Source: Branchiostoma floridae (taxonomy: Eukaryota; Chordata; Leptocardii; Amphioxiformes; Branchiostomatidae). From it: a stretch of DNA of 35,085 nucleotides. Below the pieces are notes generated by a model. It searched no databases, was not told the DNA's origin, and worked only from the letters and a program-made list of their open reading frames with translations. Every line of letters begins with the position of its first letter. Within the stretch, counting starts at the first letter, position 1. The position numbers and the translations under genes were made by a program. Location: NCBI RefSeq assembly GCF_000003815.2, contig NC_049990.1, positions 3,157,976 through 3,193,060 of the forward strand. Direction: 5' to 3'. This document shows positions 18,870 to 29,113 of this stretch, piece by piece.

Positions 18870-19310
18870 GGATAGCGGGAAATGGAATGTCATCCATCTG
18901 GGGATGAGCCGTTAGTGATATAGGAGAGGGGAAATGAAACGTCGTTCATAGGGGGATGAGCCGTTGATAATGCCGTAGAGGGGAAATGAAACGTCGTTCA
19001 TAGGGGGATGAGCCGTTGATAATGCCGTAGAGGGGAAATGAAACGTCGTCTTTCTGTGGATGAGCCGTTGATAGTGTCGGAGGGGGAATGACTACTTTAT
19101 CTGGGGACAAGCCGTTGATACTGCCAGAGAGGGGTGATGAAATAGAGTTAATATGGGAATGAGCTGTAGATGATATGGGAAAGGGGGAAATGAAGTGTCG
19201 TTTCTCTGGGGTTAAATCGTTAGTAATCCTGGAGGAGGGAAATGAAATACCGTTTATATGAGGCTTAGCAGTTGATAGATGCGGAGAGGGGAGGCGTTGC
19301 GATTGTACAT
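18870..19310. repeat. 52-bp minisatellite, about eight units
   Basis: GATGAGCCGTT starts at 18903, 18955, 19007 and 19059, exactly 52 apart, with decayed copies near 19106, 19157, 19208 and 19260. The unit continues GATAATGCCG-AGAGGGG-AAATGAAACGTCGT. Copies two and three are virtually identical while those farther right diverge. The 126-codon minus-strand frame across it is a repeat by-product. Confidence 0.9.
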
Positions 19311-19329
19311 AGTAGTAATCGTTCATTGA

Positions 19330-19853
19330 TGAACAACGATGTAATGTTTATGGGTATCATTTGAAAGTTTGAGAAACAAGCTGTTGTAAACGTTTTCTTC
19401 AGTTGTAAACACTCAGGTATTTGATTTTCTTACGCGACGAAACGCCGACCATCAAAATCATTTTGTATCTTTCCCGATTTTCATAAAAAAACGATTACAA
19501 TTTAAGACAGTACGTGTATATATTTTGAATACTTTACACCGACTCACACACGTACAAGAATTGCACTCAAACACATAGCCTTCAGTAAAACCGTTTTATT
19601 CATGCCCTAACCTCCTTGACTGTTATAACGTTTTCTGACAGGAGCAGTTTTATGGAGGAGTTGGCCTTGAAATCTACTATATATCCACCGTTATCGACAT
19701 CATTCATGATGATAAGTTATAGCAGATTGCGATCTGTGGCGTTTAATGAATAAATGAATAAAGAATCACAATTGATTGTTTGTGGCTGTTGCAGATGATA
19801 AAAAACTACTCCACGGCTGGAGCACTATGTAGTCATGAGTCATCACCTCACCT
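19330..19853. other. Unassigned AT-rich DNA
   Basis: No gene is visible. A retroposon-like tail TTTAATGAATAAATGAATAA lies at about 19741-19760, a possible LINE or SINE 3' end without further support. Confidence 0.5.
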
Positions 19854-19865
19854 AGTTATTTTGTA

Positions 19866-19967
19866 ATCTCCAAGCAGATCCTACTGTGTCATAGGATAGT
19901 ATCACAGCTGGCCAAGGGGTATAGCTGGACAAAGGGAGATACGCCACCGTGGATCTGCTTGGAAATG
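19866..19967. mobile_element. MITE with direct-repeat flanks (ATCTCCAAGCAGATC family)
   Basis: The element begins ATCTCCAAGCAGATCC and ends GGATCTGCTTGGAAATG, with a related internal ATAGGATAGTATC block as in the copy at 8971-9145. AGTTATTTTGTA is found just before (19854-19865) and just after (19968-19979), a direct repeat of 12 bases, of which at least nine are probably target duplication. It is non-coding. Confidence 0.82.
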
Positions 19968-19979
19968 AGTTATTTTGTA

Positions 19980-20380
19980 CCGATACGTAGAGAAAGAGAC
20001 ATAAACAGAGGAGGGGGGGGGGTGTGAGACATCAAGGGGGAGGAGAGGGGAGTTGTATGATATTATGATATGATGCTATTTCTGTACTAAGTGGTGCCAA
20101 GTTTTAAGATTTCTAGCAGTGTACAGTCCCAGTTGGGACGTTAGGGGAATATTTTGTTGGCAATTGGACCCCCATCGGAAACTTGGACACTAGATAGCAA
20201 GTTTTAGTTACAGACTGTGGTATATTTGTCTTTCATATAGTTTCGAATTTGTCCGTGTTCTATTTCAATCAGTACCAGGCGCCATAACACCATATACACC
20301 TCGGGGCGGGTCATTAACCCTTAATTATGTTGCTTACCTTATTACTTTATTATATGCTGCTTACAGTATCTCATTTTTAG
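19980..20380. other. Unassigned DNA
   Basis: A G-run lies at 20011-20022 and purine-rich sequence at about 20005-20050. No gene or RNA is recognised. Confidence 0.55.
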
Positions 20381-20399
20381 TTCATACGTTGCCTGCACG

Positions 20400-20550
20400 T
20401 TTTTTTAAAAATCTATGAATCATTGTACCTGATATGTTAGTTAGAATAATGTATATTGTATTTCTCTCTTAAAGCCATTTCTTTATAATAGCCATGGCTA
20501 GTTGGGTGACTTTGGTTGTCTATAATGCCAAACGAATAAATAGATATGTA
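20400..20550 (+). mobile_element. LINE 3' end, probable
   Basis: An AT-rich 3'-untranslated-like stretch ends in GTCTATAATGCCAAACGAAT and AAATAGATA, resembling the tail near 10620-10665 (GTCAAGCCAAACGGAATAAA). No coding residues are legible upstream. Confidence 0.4.
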
Positions 20551-21030
20551 TTCTTCTCTTTTCTCATGTGCAAATCAATCAAACAACAAGTACTAAGACT
20601 TGCAAATACGCCATCCATGTAACGTCCCAAAGCTGACTGCTAGTTTGACGGCAGCAGAGAAAAAACTTATCTTGTTTGAACATAATTGCCCTGTTTTCTT
20701 CCTACAATCTCCCCTCTCAGCTAAGCCGGTGTTTTAAGCGCTGCCGTTGTTATCCCAGCTCACATCTATCTCAGGCTTACTGCAGACCGGCCGGCAAGTC
20801 AAAATCCAATTCCGTGGACTGGAGATACACCTTATCAGGGCTGCGGGGTCATCATTCAGGGATGCAGGGCGTTATTTATGTGTACAGGGGATTATTTACG
20901 TGTAGAGGGGATTATTGGAGGTGCAGAAGGGATTAACCAAAGGTCGTTTGAGTTGAACATTCGGGGAGGGGTTCTGATGTAGCCGTCCACAGTACTTTTC
21001 CCTGACGTTTGTGATCTATACAGGAAGCTC
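20551..21030. other. Unassigned DNA with short GGGGATTAT repeats
   Basis: CAGGGGATTATTTA and AGAGGGGATTATT recur between 20875 and 20915 with irregular spacing of about 22 bases (TGTACAGG.. and CGTGTAGAGG..), a small degenerate minisatellite. No gene is recognised. Confidence 0.5.
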
Positions 21031-21044
21031 TGCGTCGCTAAGAG

Positions 21045-21338
21045 GTAAAAGGTAAATGTAGGCCCATAGACGTTTTGAAGCCGTAGGGACAGTGGGTTGT
21101 TATCCACTGACTGTGTCTAGGGCACAGTATTGGAAGGCAGAGCCCATCCTTCTCCTTCCACTGCCTTTTACCTCCCCAGCCAAAGTCAGGTACCCATTTT
21201 TACACATGGTTTGATCGAAAATAGATATATGAAGTGCTTCCCTCAAAGGCACAACGTTCGCAGCATGTCAGGGCATTCGAACCCAGGACCTCTGGACTCT
21301 AGGCAAATACCATAACCATTACGCGAACGCCACGCACA
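21045..21338 (-). mobile_element. tRNA-derived SINE with 12-bp target duplication
   Basis: Read on the minus strand, the head has an A-box-like GGCGTTCGCGTAATGGTTAT and a B-box GGTTCGAATGCCC, the internal RNA polymerase III promoter of tRNA genes. The body contains GTTGTGCCTTTGAGGGAAGC and GGGTACCTGACTTTGGC, followed by GGGGAGGTAAAAGGCAGTGG. These resemble the conserved central domain shared by many invertebrate SINEs (consensus like CCTTGGGAAAGGCACTTTA). It ends in TTTACCTTTTACC. CGTCGCTAAGAG is repeated at 21033-21044 and 21339-21350, so both ends are exact. The element is 294 bp, apparently full length, and would be mobilised by a partner LINE. Relatives occur near 28.3 and 31.0 kb. Confidence 0.88.
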
Positions 21339-21350
21339 CGTCGCTAAGAG

Positions 21351-22010
21351 TATACAAAGTATGCATTATTCAAGAATTAAGGCCAGCCTCAGCCTACTCT
21401 ACTCTCAATTATTGAGTGATATAATTTCTAATAAGATCAACACCAGATTTTACAGATTAAACGTTGAGGTTGGACAGAGAAGAAAATACGTATGGAATGC
21501 CATCAGAGAGAGTCCGTTTGAAAGGCAGGAATTTACAACAAAATGAAGATTAAGAACAGTGGCTTCGCGAAAGAGACTGTGTAGTAAGACAGATCTGCCT
21601 CTTACCAAGACAGATCTTTAATTTTCCTTCCCGTAATCATTCATGCCCGATGTAGCACGTTATAGCCCATGACATGCCATGCCCCTAACGGCCAGTTTCT
21701 CCTCTTACACCTGGTCCCAGCGACATTACCGGTAACGTATGTGTGGATGGTCCCTACTTCGTAAGGGCAGTTCGGGGTAATGCCTAGTCTGTAGTCTTTA
21801 ATCCTAATTGGTAGATAAGTTGTAATGTATCGCTTCTAGTGGAAACGGGGCAGTTTATTAAGAGAGTTATAGAAGTGATTCAGAGTTGTACCAGAATGTA
21901 TTGTGTATGTATCAGTTACAGTTAAAGTCCTTCCCGCACCAGATAGTGCATAGGGCGGCGCCCATCTCCATTTTAGCAGCCCTGGGCCACACTACGTTTG
22001 TACAATAACT
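21351..22010. other. Unassigned DNA
   Basis: The 61-codon frame at 21361-21546 has no recognised features. No RNA gene or repeat family is seen. Confidence 0.55.
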
Positions 22011-22013
22011 ACA

Positions 22014-22165
22014 GCAGGGGCTAGTTCACTGGTAGCAATGTTTGTGTTCAATTTCCATTACACAAATGCTGATAGAAAGTACCATCTGCAACCTTACTTG
22101 CAAATAAAATACCCAGATAGTACACTGGTGTCCGGGTTCGGAGGTTCGATTCCCGGTGGAACCGC
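22014..22165 (+). mobile_element. Degenerate tRNA-like SINE remnant
   Basis: CTAGTTCACTGGTAGCA at 22020-22036 fits the A-box. About 100 bases later GGTTCGATTCCCGG at 22142-22155 fits the B-box and a tRNA T-arm. CCGGG and CCCGG, which should be separated by seven bases, are split by a short duplication (TTCGGAGG), so the T-arm cannot fold normally. The A-to-B distance is far too long for a tRNA. Best read as a broken SINE. Confidence 0.45.
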
Positions 22166-22189
22166 ATCTGCTCAATATTGCCAGAGAGC

Positions 22190-23110
22190 CTTCCAACCGC
22201 ATGTGACCCTTTTCATCTTGATACAAATGGATACCAAAATCCCATCTAGAAACCGCTTACCTAACATGTCACAGGACGTACCTGCCAAAAATCCTTGTAG
22301 CCCCTTACAACAGGAAATAATAACGAAATAATAATGGTAAGCCACAGTTGAACAATACGGTATGCTTTATCAAGATTCTTACAAGGGTTGGTCTACGACT
22401 GAAACACTAGACATTAATTGTAGAAGACATATCCCTATATATTCTTGTCTACACGGCAAAAGTCAAAGCGCGCGGATATGCCATCCTTTATACATCACCA
22501 GGGATGCGCCGATGTTTAAAACATGCGCTTTGAAAGGCCAGGGGCGTCATAAAAACACAGGATATGTGTTTTCACGTGCGGCACCATTAAAGGCCATTTG
22601 CGGAGGGGGCAATGGAAAGAGCAGGCCACCTCTCTATCACTGTGTGTAATCACTGGAGAGTACATGGTACGGGCAAAACTGTAGAATATGGATTAGATAT
22701 AGACCCGGACAGAACCCCTGATGGGTCGTCTTTTAACACCGACTGATTGTAGGGTTGGAGTTGACCAGCTTGCCGACTTTTTTAACTGGTCGATCCTAGA
22801 TAACCACTTTCTTTTAAAGAGCGTAAAACCATTGACTGCGCTTGTCTGCACTTGTTAAGCTATTAAGACCACACAGATATGAGCTTTTTAGAGATTGAGA
22901 ATTTCATGACTATCAAAGGTCTGCTCCTAGTTTTGCATATCGACTTCTCTATTCATCTATCCTGTGCCTATACCGGGTAGATCTACAACATAAGACAGAG
23001 ATATGTTAAAAAGAGCAAATTTAGATGATCGGCTATTGATTCATCTATCATATTCTACTGCAATAGAGAATGTGATATTGGTGAGAACAATCAATTTAAT
23101 TGCATTTTCC
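22190..23110. other. Unassigned DNA
   Basis: Frames of 95 codons or fewer have no recognised features. No repeat family is seen until the satellite begins near 23112. Confidence 0.55.
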
Positions 23111-23111
23111 T

Positions 23112-26100
23112 GTACGAATTCTATTGCACGGCAACGCGCACAACAACCTCTTCATTCAGGACCAGGGACAGGTGCCCACTTAGTCCTTCCACCCGCCAAT
23201 TGGCATTGTTTTTACCCTCGTCATGTCACATACATGTAAGTCTCGTAAAAGGACGCCATCTAAACGTTTTCCGACAATGTCAGCACTAAAGCCAGGGACG
23301 GCCTTACTCCTCCTACACAACATTCATAACTACAGTCCACAGAACTTCGCAAAATCAAACAAGATCTATTGTAGGTATTCCAATGCAAGGCAGCATTGAG
23401 GAACGACTGCAGTGTGCAAGTTGTTGGTAGCTTGAGGAATGAATCCACTTTACTATATACTGCGCAATACTCAAAGAACAGACAGAAGTCAAATGTTCAT
23501 TCCACCCATCACGTTGGTGTTATTTATGCCCACATCACTTAAGTCCCGGAAAATGACGGGATCTGCCTATGTTTTCGATTCAAGGACGGAGCGGCACACA
23601 CAACAACACTTCCAGACAGGTGATTCAGCACCAGGGACAGATCCCACCTATCACATTAGCCTTATCTATACCTATATTCTGTCACATAACTCCCGTAAAA
23701 TGGGGGGGGGGGCATCTGCCGTACGTTTTCCGTTGGGATTCAGAACCAGGGCGAAAGTCTATCCCCACTTGTCACAAAGGGGTATTTTGTCAGATCGGTC
23801 CCGTAAAATTACAGGGCGGCCCCTTTCTTCCCACCCGTCACATCATCCGTATTTTGTCAGATAACTCAAGTAGAATGATAGGATTTGCTATACGTTTTCA
23901 TTGGAAGGCGGCGCGCACAACACTTCCCAGTTATTCAGCACTAGGGATAGAACCCATTTTTTGCTCCTATCCATCACATTGGCGTTATTTATGCCCATGC
24001 CCACATCCTACCGCACACGCCCCGTAAAATGACGGGATCTGCCGTACGTTTTTCATTGGAAGGCAGAGTGCACAAGAACAGCAATTTCAAACGAGTCAGC
24101 ACCAGGGACAGACACCAGTTGTTCCTGAAAACCGTCACATCGGCGGTATCTATGCCCACATTCTGTCGCATATAGCCCCGTAAAATGACGTGATCTGCCG
24201 TACGTTTTTTTATTGGAGGGCGGCGTGTACAACAACACGTTTAAACGATTCAGCACCAGGGACAGACACCAGTTGTTCCGGAAAATCGTCACATCGGCGG
24301 TATCTATGCCCACATTCTGTCGCATCTAGCTCCGTAAAATGACGGGCTCTACCGTACGTTTTTCGTTGGAAGGCGGCGTGTACAACAACACGTTAAAACG
24401 ATTCAGCACCGGGAATCCAGGTGTTCCCTTCACCTATCACATTGGCCTTATCTATGCCCACATCCTGACACTTAAGTCCAGTAAAATGACGTGATCTGCC
24501 GTACGTTTTTCGTTGGAAGGCGGCGTGTACAATAACACGTTTAAACGATTCAGCACCAGGGACTCCAGGTGTTCCCTTCACCTATCACATTGGCCTTATT
24601 TATGCCCACATTCTGTTGCATATAGCTCCGTAAAATGACGGGATCTACCGTACGTTTTTCATTGGAAGGCTGCGTGTACAACAGCAATTTCAAATGATTC
24701 AGCACCAGGGACAAACTTCACCTATTCCTCCTAACCGTCACATCGGAGTTATCAATGCCCGCATCATATCGCAAAAGCCCCATAAAATGACGGGATCTTC
24801 TGTACGTTTTTCTATGGAAGGGAGAGTGCACAACAACACAGCACCAGGGATAGACACCAATTGTTCCTCAAATTCGTCAAATCGGCGTTGTCTATGGCCA
24901 CACTCTGTCGCATGAGTCGCGTAAAATGAGAGATCTACCGTATTTTTTTCGATTTAAAAATGGCACGCACAAAAACCGTAATTTTCCATTAGAAGGTGGC
25001 ACGCACAACAACAATTCCTAGTGATTCATCATCAGTGACTGACCCCTTGTATGCCTCCTACCTATCACATTGGAGTTATTTATACCCATATCGCGTCCGT
25101 TTTTAATTGGCAGCACGTACAGCAACACTTTAACCAGATTCAGTACCAGTGACAGAACCTATGTATGCCTCCCACCTATCACACTGGAGTTATTTATACC
25201 CACATCCTGTCGCATATAGTACCGTAAAATGACGCGATCTACCGTTTTTAATTGCCAGCACGTACAACAACACTACTGAACCCGATTCAGTACCAGTGAC
25301 AAAACCTATGTATGCCTCCTACCTATCACATTGGAGTTATTAATAACCACATCCTGTCGCATATAGTACCGTAAAATGACGAGATCTACCGTCTTTAATT
25401 GGCAGCACGTACAACAACACTTTAACCCGATTCAGTACCAGTGACAGAACCTATATATGCCTCCCATCTATCATATTGGAGTTATTTATACCCATATCCC
25501 ATCGCAAAGGTCCCGTAAAATGACGGGATCTACCGTACGTTTTTTCATTGGAAGGCAACGCGTACAATAACACTTTCAAACGATCAGTACCAGGGAGAGA
25601 CACCAATTGTTCCTCAAATTCGTCAAATCAGCGTTGTCTATGGCCACATTCTGTCGCATGAGTCGCGTAAAATGAGAGATCTACCGTAATTTTTTTCGAT
25701 TTAAAAATCGCACGCACAAAAACCGTATTTTTCGATTAGTGACTGACCCCTTGTATGCCTCCCACCCATCACATTGGAGTTATTCATAACCACATCCTGT
25801 CGCATATAGTACCGTAAAATGAAGAGATCTACCGTTTTTGATTGGCAGCACGTACGGCAACACTTTGAACCGATTCAGTACCAGTGACAGAACCTATGTA
25901 TGCCTCCCACCTATCACACTGGAGTTATTTATACCCATATCCCATCGCAAAGGTACCGTAAAATGACGGGATCTACCATACGTTTTTTTCATTGGAAGGC
26001 AACGCGTACAATAACACTTTCAAACGATCAGTACCAGGGAGAGACACCAATTGTTCCTCAAATTCGTCAAATCGGCGTTGTCTATGGCCACATTCTGTCG

Positions 26101-26272
26101 CATAAGTCCAGTAAAATGTCGAGATCAACCGTATTTTCGATTACAAGGTAGCGCGCACAGCAACACTTCATAACGATTTAACACCAGTGACAGAACCTAT
26201 GTATGCCTCCCACCTATCACATTGAAGTTTTGTATGCCCATATCGTGTCCCATAAAATGACGAGATCTCCTG
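23112..26272. repeat. ~148-bp satellite array with A-B-C higher-order structure
   Basis: The block CCCGTAAAATGACGGGATCT recurs through 3.2 kb. Its AAAATG core lies at 23551, 23697, 24026, 24182, 24336, 24483, 24632, 24784, 24923, 25226, 25373, 25517, 25669, 25816, 25960, 26113 and 26254, with typical steps of 141-156. Each unit also carries ACCGTACGTTTTTCATTGG, CGTGTACAACAACAC, GATTCAGCACCAGGGACAG and CACATTGG-GTTATTTATGCC. The left units (24026-24632) are alike. From 24784 three types alternate, A-B-C, with 442-443-bp spacing between equivalent members (25517 to 25960; 24784 to 25226). Units near 23805-23873 and 25080 are truncated. Short frames here are by-products. Confidence 0.94.
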
Positions 26273-26274
26273 AT

Positions 26275-26294
26275 TGCCCCCCCCCCCCCCCCCC
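26275..26294. repeat. Poly-C run at the end of the satellite
   Basis: A run of about 18 C marks the sharp junction between the satellite and single-copy-looking DNA. Confidence 0.95.
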
Positions 26295-27205
26295 ATCCTC
26301 GCGACAGACGATCTAGTTAAATCACGGCGCGGTTCGGGGCGTGTCAGAATCAGCATCCATTCGGAGCCCGTTTCACGACTGGCTGCCGCTAAATGAGTAC
26401 ACAATGGTAATCCTCTCCCCCCGGTCCCGTTGGGAGCGGTCGGTGGGAGTTTATAATGTTGTTTTGACCAGGATTATGCCCTTCATTATGTACTGTGTTG
26501 GATTGCTTTGGATCTAATGATGACGAGAGAGTCAGTTGATTTATATGTTGAAATAGCTAGTGGAACGAAGGACACCATTTGATGTCCTTGGTAACAGAAC
26601 GTTGTTGTTTTCTTCATCCGTCTAATTGCTCGGATTCATTGGCCCTGAACATTCACATAAACGCGTAGAGATCAAGTTCAAACATTTTTTGTGCTTAATG
26701 CGTGACCTTCCCCATGAACTATGACATAATTGCAGTTGAAACAGCTTAATGACAAGTTGGAATGTAATAAATAAGTAGCTACTGTTTTCCCAGGACGCAC
26801 AGAAAATAATAGTTTGCCTCCCTCCCAAAATGAAGTAAACAATATTTTGATGACAAATTTGATATAGTTTTTTGACGCTTAAAACGCCCTTTAAAATGTG
26901 AAAATAACGACTGTGGATAACCCCTTTTGCTGTTGTGATGTTACACTAGTTATAAGAGAGGAGATGGTAGTTCCTTACGCGCTTGGGCAGAAACGAATTA
27001 GAGAAATTTAAAAAAAAATGTAAAAAAAATACTTGTCATCTCCTACTCCTCCACTTTCCAAGAAATGCCCGTTCCAGGAAAGCCCTGCCGGTGCCTCTGA
27101 TGTGGTGAGTAATTCCATCGACCAGGTAGTCTCTAATTACGCACCCGGGATGGGCCGTGTTTCCGCGGTCGCGACATCGCCGCGTCGGAGACTTGATTAG
27201 GTCAC
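26295..27205. other. Unassigned DNA with a GC-rich patch at 27060-27200
   Basis: 26300-26400 and 27060-27200 are richer in G+C and CpG than the rest. GATGTGGTGAGT near 27097-27108 has a good 5' splice-site form, and the preceding ~40 bases are open, but no matching acceptor or homology supports an exon. TCTAATTACG near 27131 has the homeodomain core TAATTA. The 13-bp rich patches could be regulatory; nothing is claimed. Confidence 0.4.
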
Positions 27206-27209
27206 CCGA

Positions 27210-27885
27210 GACCCACGGGTTTGACTTTCAACACTGGCTAACTTTACATACTTGGAAAGACACTTGATGGACATTCGGTAATACAATATCTAACCGTTAG
27301 ATGCAGGATATTGGGTGAATTAGAAGGGTTAAGGCAGAACCGGTTTCCTAACCATCCGAGACCTGCGGCTTGGACTTTCAACACTGACTACTTTACATTT
27401 TTGTAAAGGCACTTGATTGAAATTCTGCAAATCTGATATTTAACCGTAAGATGCAGAGAATCAGGTAAATCAGTCAAGGTAGCAAATTACTTTGGTAGCA
27501 GAAAATTCTACTGATATTTACATCATACTTATACATACTTGGCAGGGCACTTGATGGACATTTGGTAATACAATATTTAACTTTCGATGCGAGACGGCGT
27601 GTACAACAACATTTTCTAACGATTCATAAATAGGGATAGAGACCAGTTGTTCCTGAAACCGTCACATCGGCGTTATATATGCCCACATTCTGTCGCATAA
27701 GTCCCGTAAAATTACAAGATCTACCGTACTATCCGATTAGAATGTGGCACGCACAGCAACACTTCCCAGTGATTCAACACCCGGGACAGAAGCCAACACC
27801 GGCTGCTTTACATATTTGGAAAGGCACTTCATGGAAATTCGGCACATTCAATATCTAACTTTTAGATTCGGGATATCGGGTGAAA
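27210..27885. repeat. Second ~148-bp satellite interrupted by a unit of the first
   Basis: CTTGG-AAGGCACTTGATGGA with ATTCGG-AATACAATATCTAAC and CGTTAGATGCAGG recurs at about 27251, 27401, 27538 and 27815 (steps 150, 137 and 277). Between the last two, 27590-27795 is a diverged copy of the 23.1-26.3 kb satellite: GGCGTGTACAACAACA, CCAGTTGTTCCTGAAACCG, CCCGTAAAATTAC, GATCTACCGTAC and CGCACAGCAACACTTC in the same order. Two unrelated satellites are thus interleaved. Confidence 0.88.
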
Positions 27886-28438
27886 TAAAAGGTTAAGGGA
27901 AAAGTAATCCCAGAACCTTTTTTTTGGGACCCCAGGGAAAGGTTAGGGATAGGTTCCGCCTTCCTTAACCAGGGCTCGAAATACCACCTGCATATGCAGG
28001 TTAGTGCAGGTAAAATTGGAGCTGTGCAGGTATTTCTGGTGTCTACCTGCACCTAAGCTGCACTGGTCCATGTACTGGGTTTTATATACAAATGATGTAC
28101 GTGCATGTGGATAATGTTCATACCTGCATTGGCTGCTACCACCGATAAAGTATAAAAGAAAAAAATAGCAGTGGTTCCTGAACAAGTTTAGTACGACCCA
28201 TTCTTCCTAAATCCATAGTGGTGCAGGTAAAATTTGTCTGGCGTAGGTAATTTTCAATGTTACCTGCATCAGTGCACGTATGCAGAAAAAAAGTATTTCG
28301 AGCCCTGCTTGACCAAAGTCATGTTCCCATTTCTGGTGGAGCGAGGAAGCTGAAGGCTCAGCATCGGTGTCATGTCAGCGGATTCGAACCAAGTACCCCT
28401 GGGTTCTGCGCTACACAGCCTACCGTTGCGCCAGCGTG
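27886..28438 (-). mobile_element. tRNA-derived SINE split by a hAT-like insertion
   Basis: On the minus strand from about 28438: GCTGGCGCAACGGTAGG (A-box), GGTTCGAATCCGC (B-box, about 28376-28388), TTCCTCGCTCCACCAGAAAT and GACTTTGGTC, in the order seen in the SINE at 21045-21338. The body stops at the hAT-like element (27970-28307) and resumes with GTTAAGGAAGGCGG. An A-run and a TTAACCTTTTATT end near 27880-27900 form the tail. tRNA-type head and body are clear; the exact 3' end is not. Confidence 0.7.
27970..28307. mobile_element. hAT-like miniature element nested in a SINE
   Basis: CAGGGCTCGAAATAC at the left is mirrored by GTATTTCGAGCCCTG at the right, a 15-bp perfect inverted terminus of hAT type. 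Both ends carry multiple TTACCTGCA / TGCAGGTAA subterminal repeats. It is 338 bp and non-coding. The flanks CTTAAC (27964-27969) and CTTGAC (28308-28313) look like a 6-bp target duplication with one change, and joining the flanks restores the SINE body, so the insertion is younger than the SINE. Confidence 0.82.
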
Positions 28439-28439
28439 A

Positions 28440-28708
28440 ATGCGTGGCGAGTAAATTTATGGCAAGATTGACATTGACATTGTGTTGCACGAAACAGTAG
28501 GTAAATCTTGTTGATATATATCGTCAAGTAGAAAAAAACATCGCTGTGACAGCTTCAATCAAGATCTATTCGCCGTGATGCAAATGCCATTATACAAACG
28601 AATGCACGCTCGTTCAATCGACATAGCGAAACTTTGTTGTATATCTAGTAAAACCTTAAGCTACCACCATCGTACCATTGGCCTTGCGATTTGAAAAATT
28701 ACTCTATA
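28440..28708. other. Unassigned DNA
   Basis: AT-rich sequence without recognised genes or repeats. Confidence 0.5.
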
Positions 28709-28715
28709 CGTATGA

Positions 28716-28896
28716 AGCGAGCCGTGTAATGTGATAGAATGTGATATACGGTAGCTAGTTTGTCATGTCAAATATCAAGGATATGTCACTCTCAGCTTAT
28801 TGCAATCTCCTGAAAGGATATAGCTAGGTGCTATCCGATATAAGCGACATGAGTGAAGGAATATGATCTGACTCTATCATATTACACGCATGGCTA
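28716..28896. mobile_element. Possible MITE with imperfect inverted ends
   Basis: GCGAGCCGTGTAATGTGATA near 28717-28736 is imperfectly mirrored by TCTATCATATTACACGCATG near 28873-28892. Internal blocks GGATATGTCACTC (about 28779) and CGACATGAGTG (about 28846) are also inverted. The whole could fold back. No target duplication is evident, so confidence is low. Confidence 0.3.
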
Positions 28897-28899
28897 CAT

Positions 28900-29112
28900 A
28901 CCATGTCGCAGGTTACATGTAAGGTTAATAATGGGAGCATCATTCCAAGATAGTGATGTATAGAGTCTATTCACTGTACGGGTATAACATGACACCGAAT
29001 CATATTCCAGTCGACGACAAAATAGCCTGCCGTGACAGCCTCCATAGCAGGCTCATAACACACTTTTGCTGGTCATATCTTTTTATACTGGGTCGTTAGT
29101 GCTGCCGACCTG
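28900..29112. other. Unassigned DNA
   Basis: Nothing recognised. Confidence 0.5.
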
Positions 29113-29113
29113 T

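Noticed and set aside
18327-18897. 172- and 188-codon minus-strand frames
   Set aside because: They consist of 13-residue repeats from a 39-bp minisatellite and include a gap. Several phases are open at once, so the openness reflects the repeat and not selection.
22014-22165. A genuine tRNA gene
   Set aside because: The A-box and B-box are over 100 bases apart, the T-arm is split by an insertion and no acceptor stem can be formed.
23112-26272. Regular 148-bp units considered as a CRISPR-like array
   Set aside because: Whole monomers are repeated, there are no unique spacers of constant length between short identical repeats, and the setting is animal DNA.
27090-27110. GATGTG-GTGAGT as the 3' end of a coding exon
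   Set aside because: Good donor form, but the upstream open stretch is only about 40 bases, with no acceptor, no conserved residues and no partner exon.
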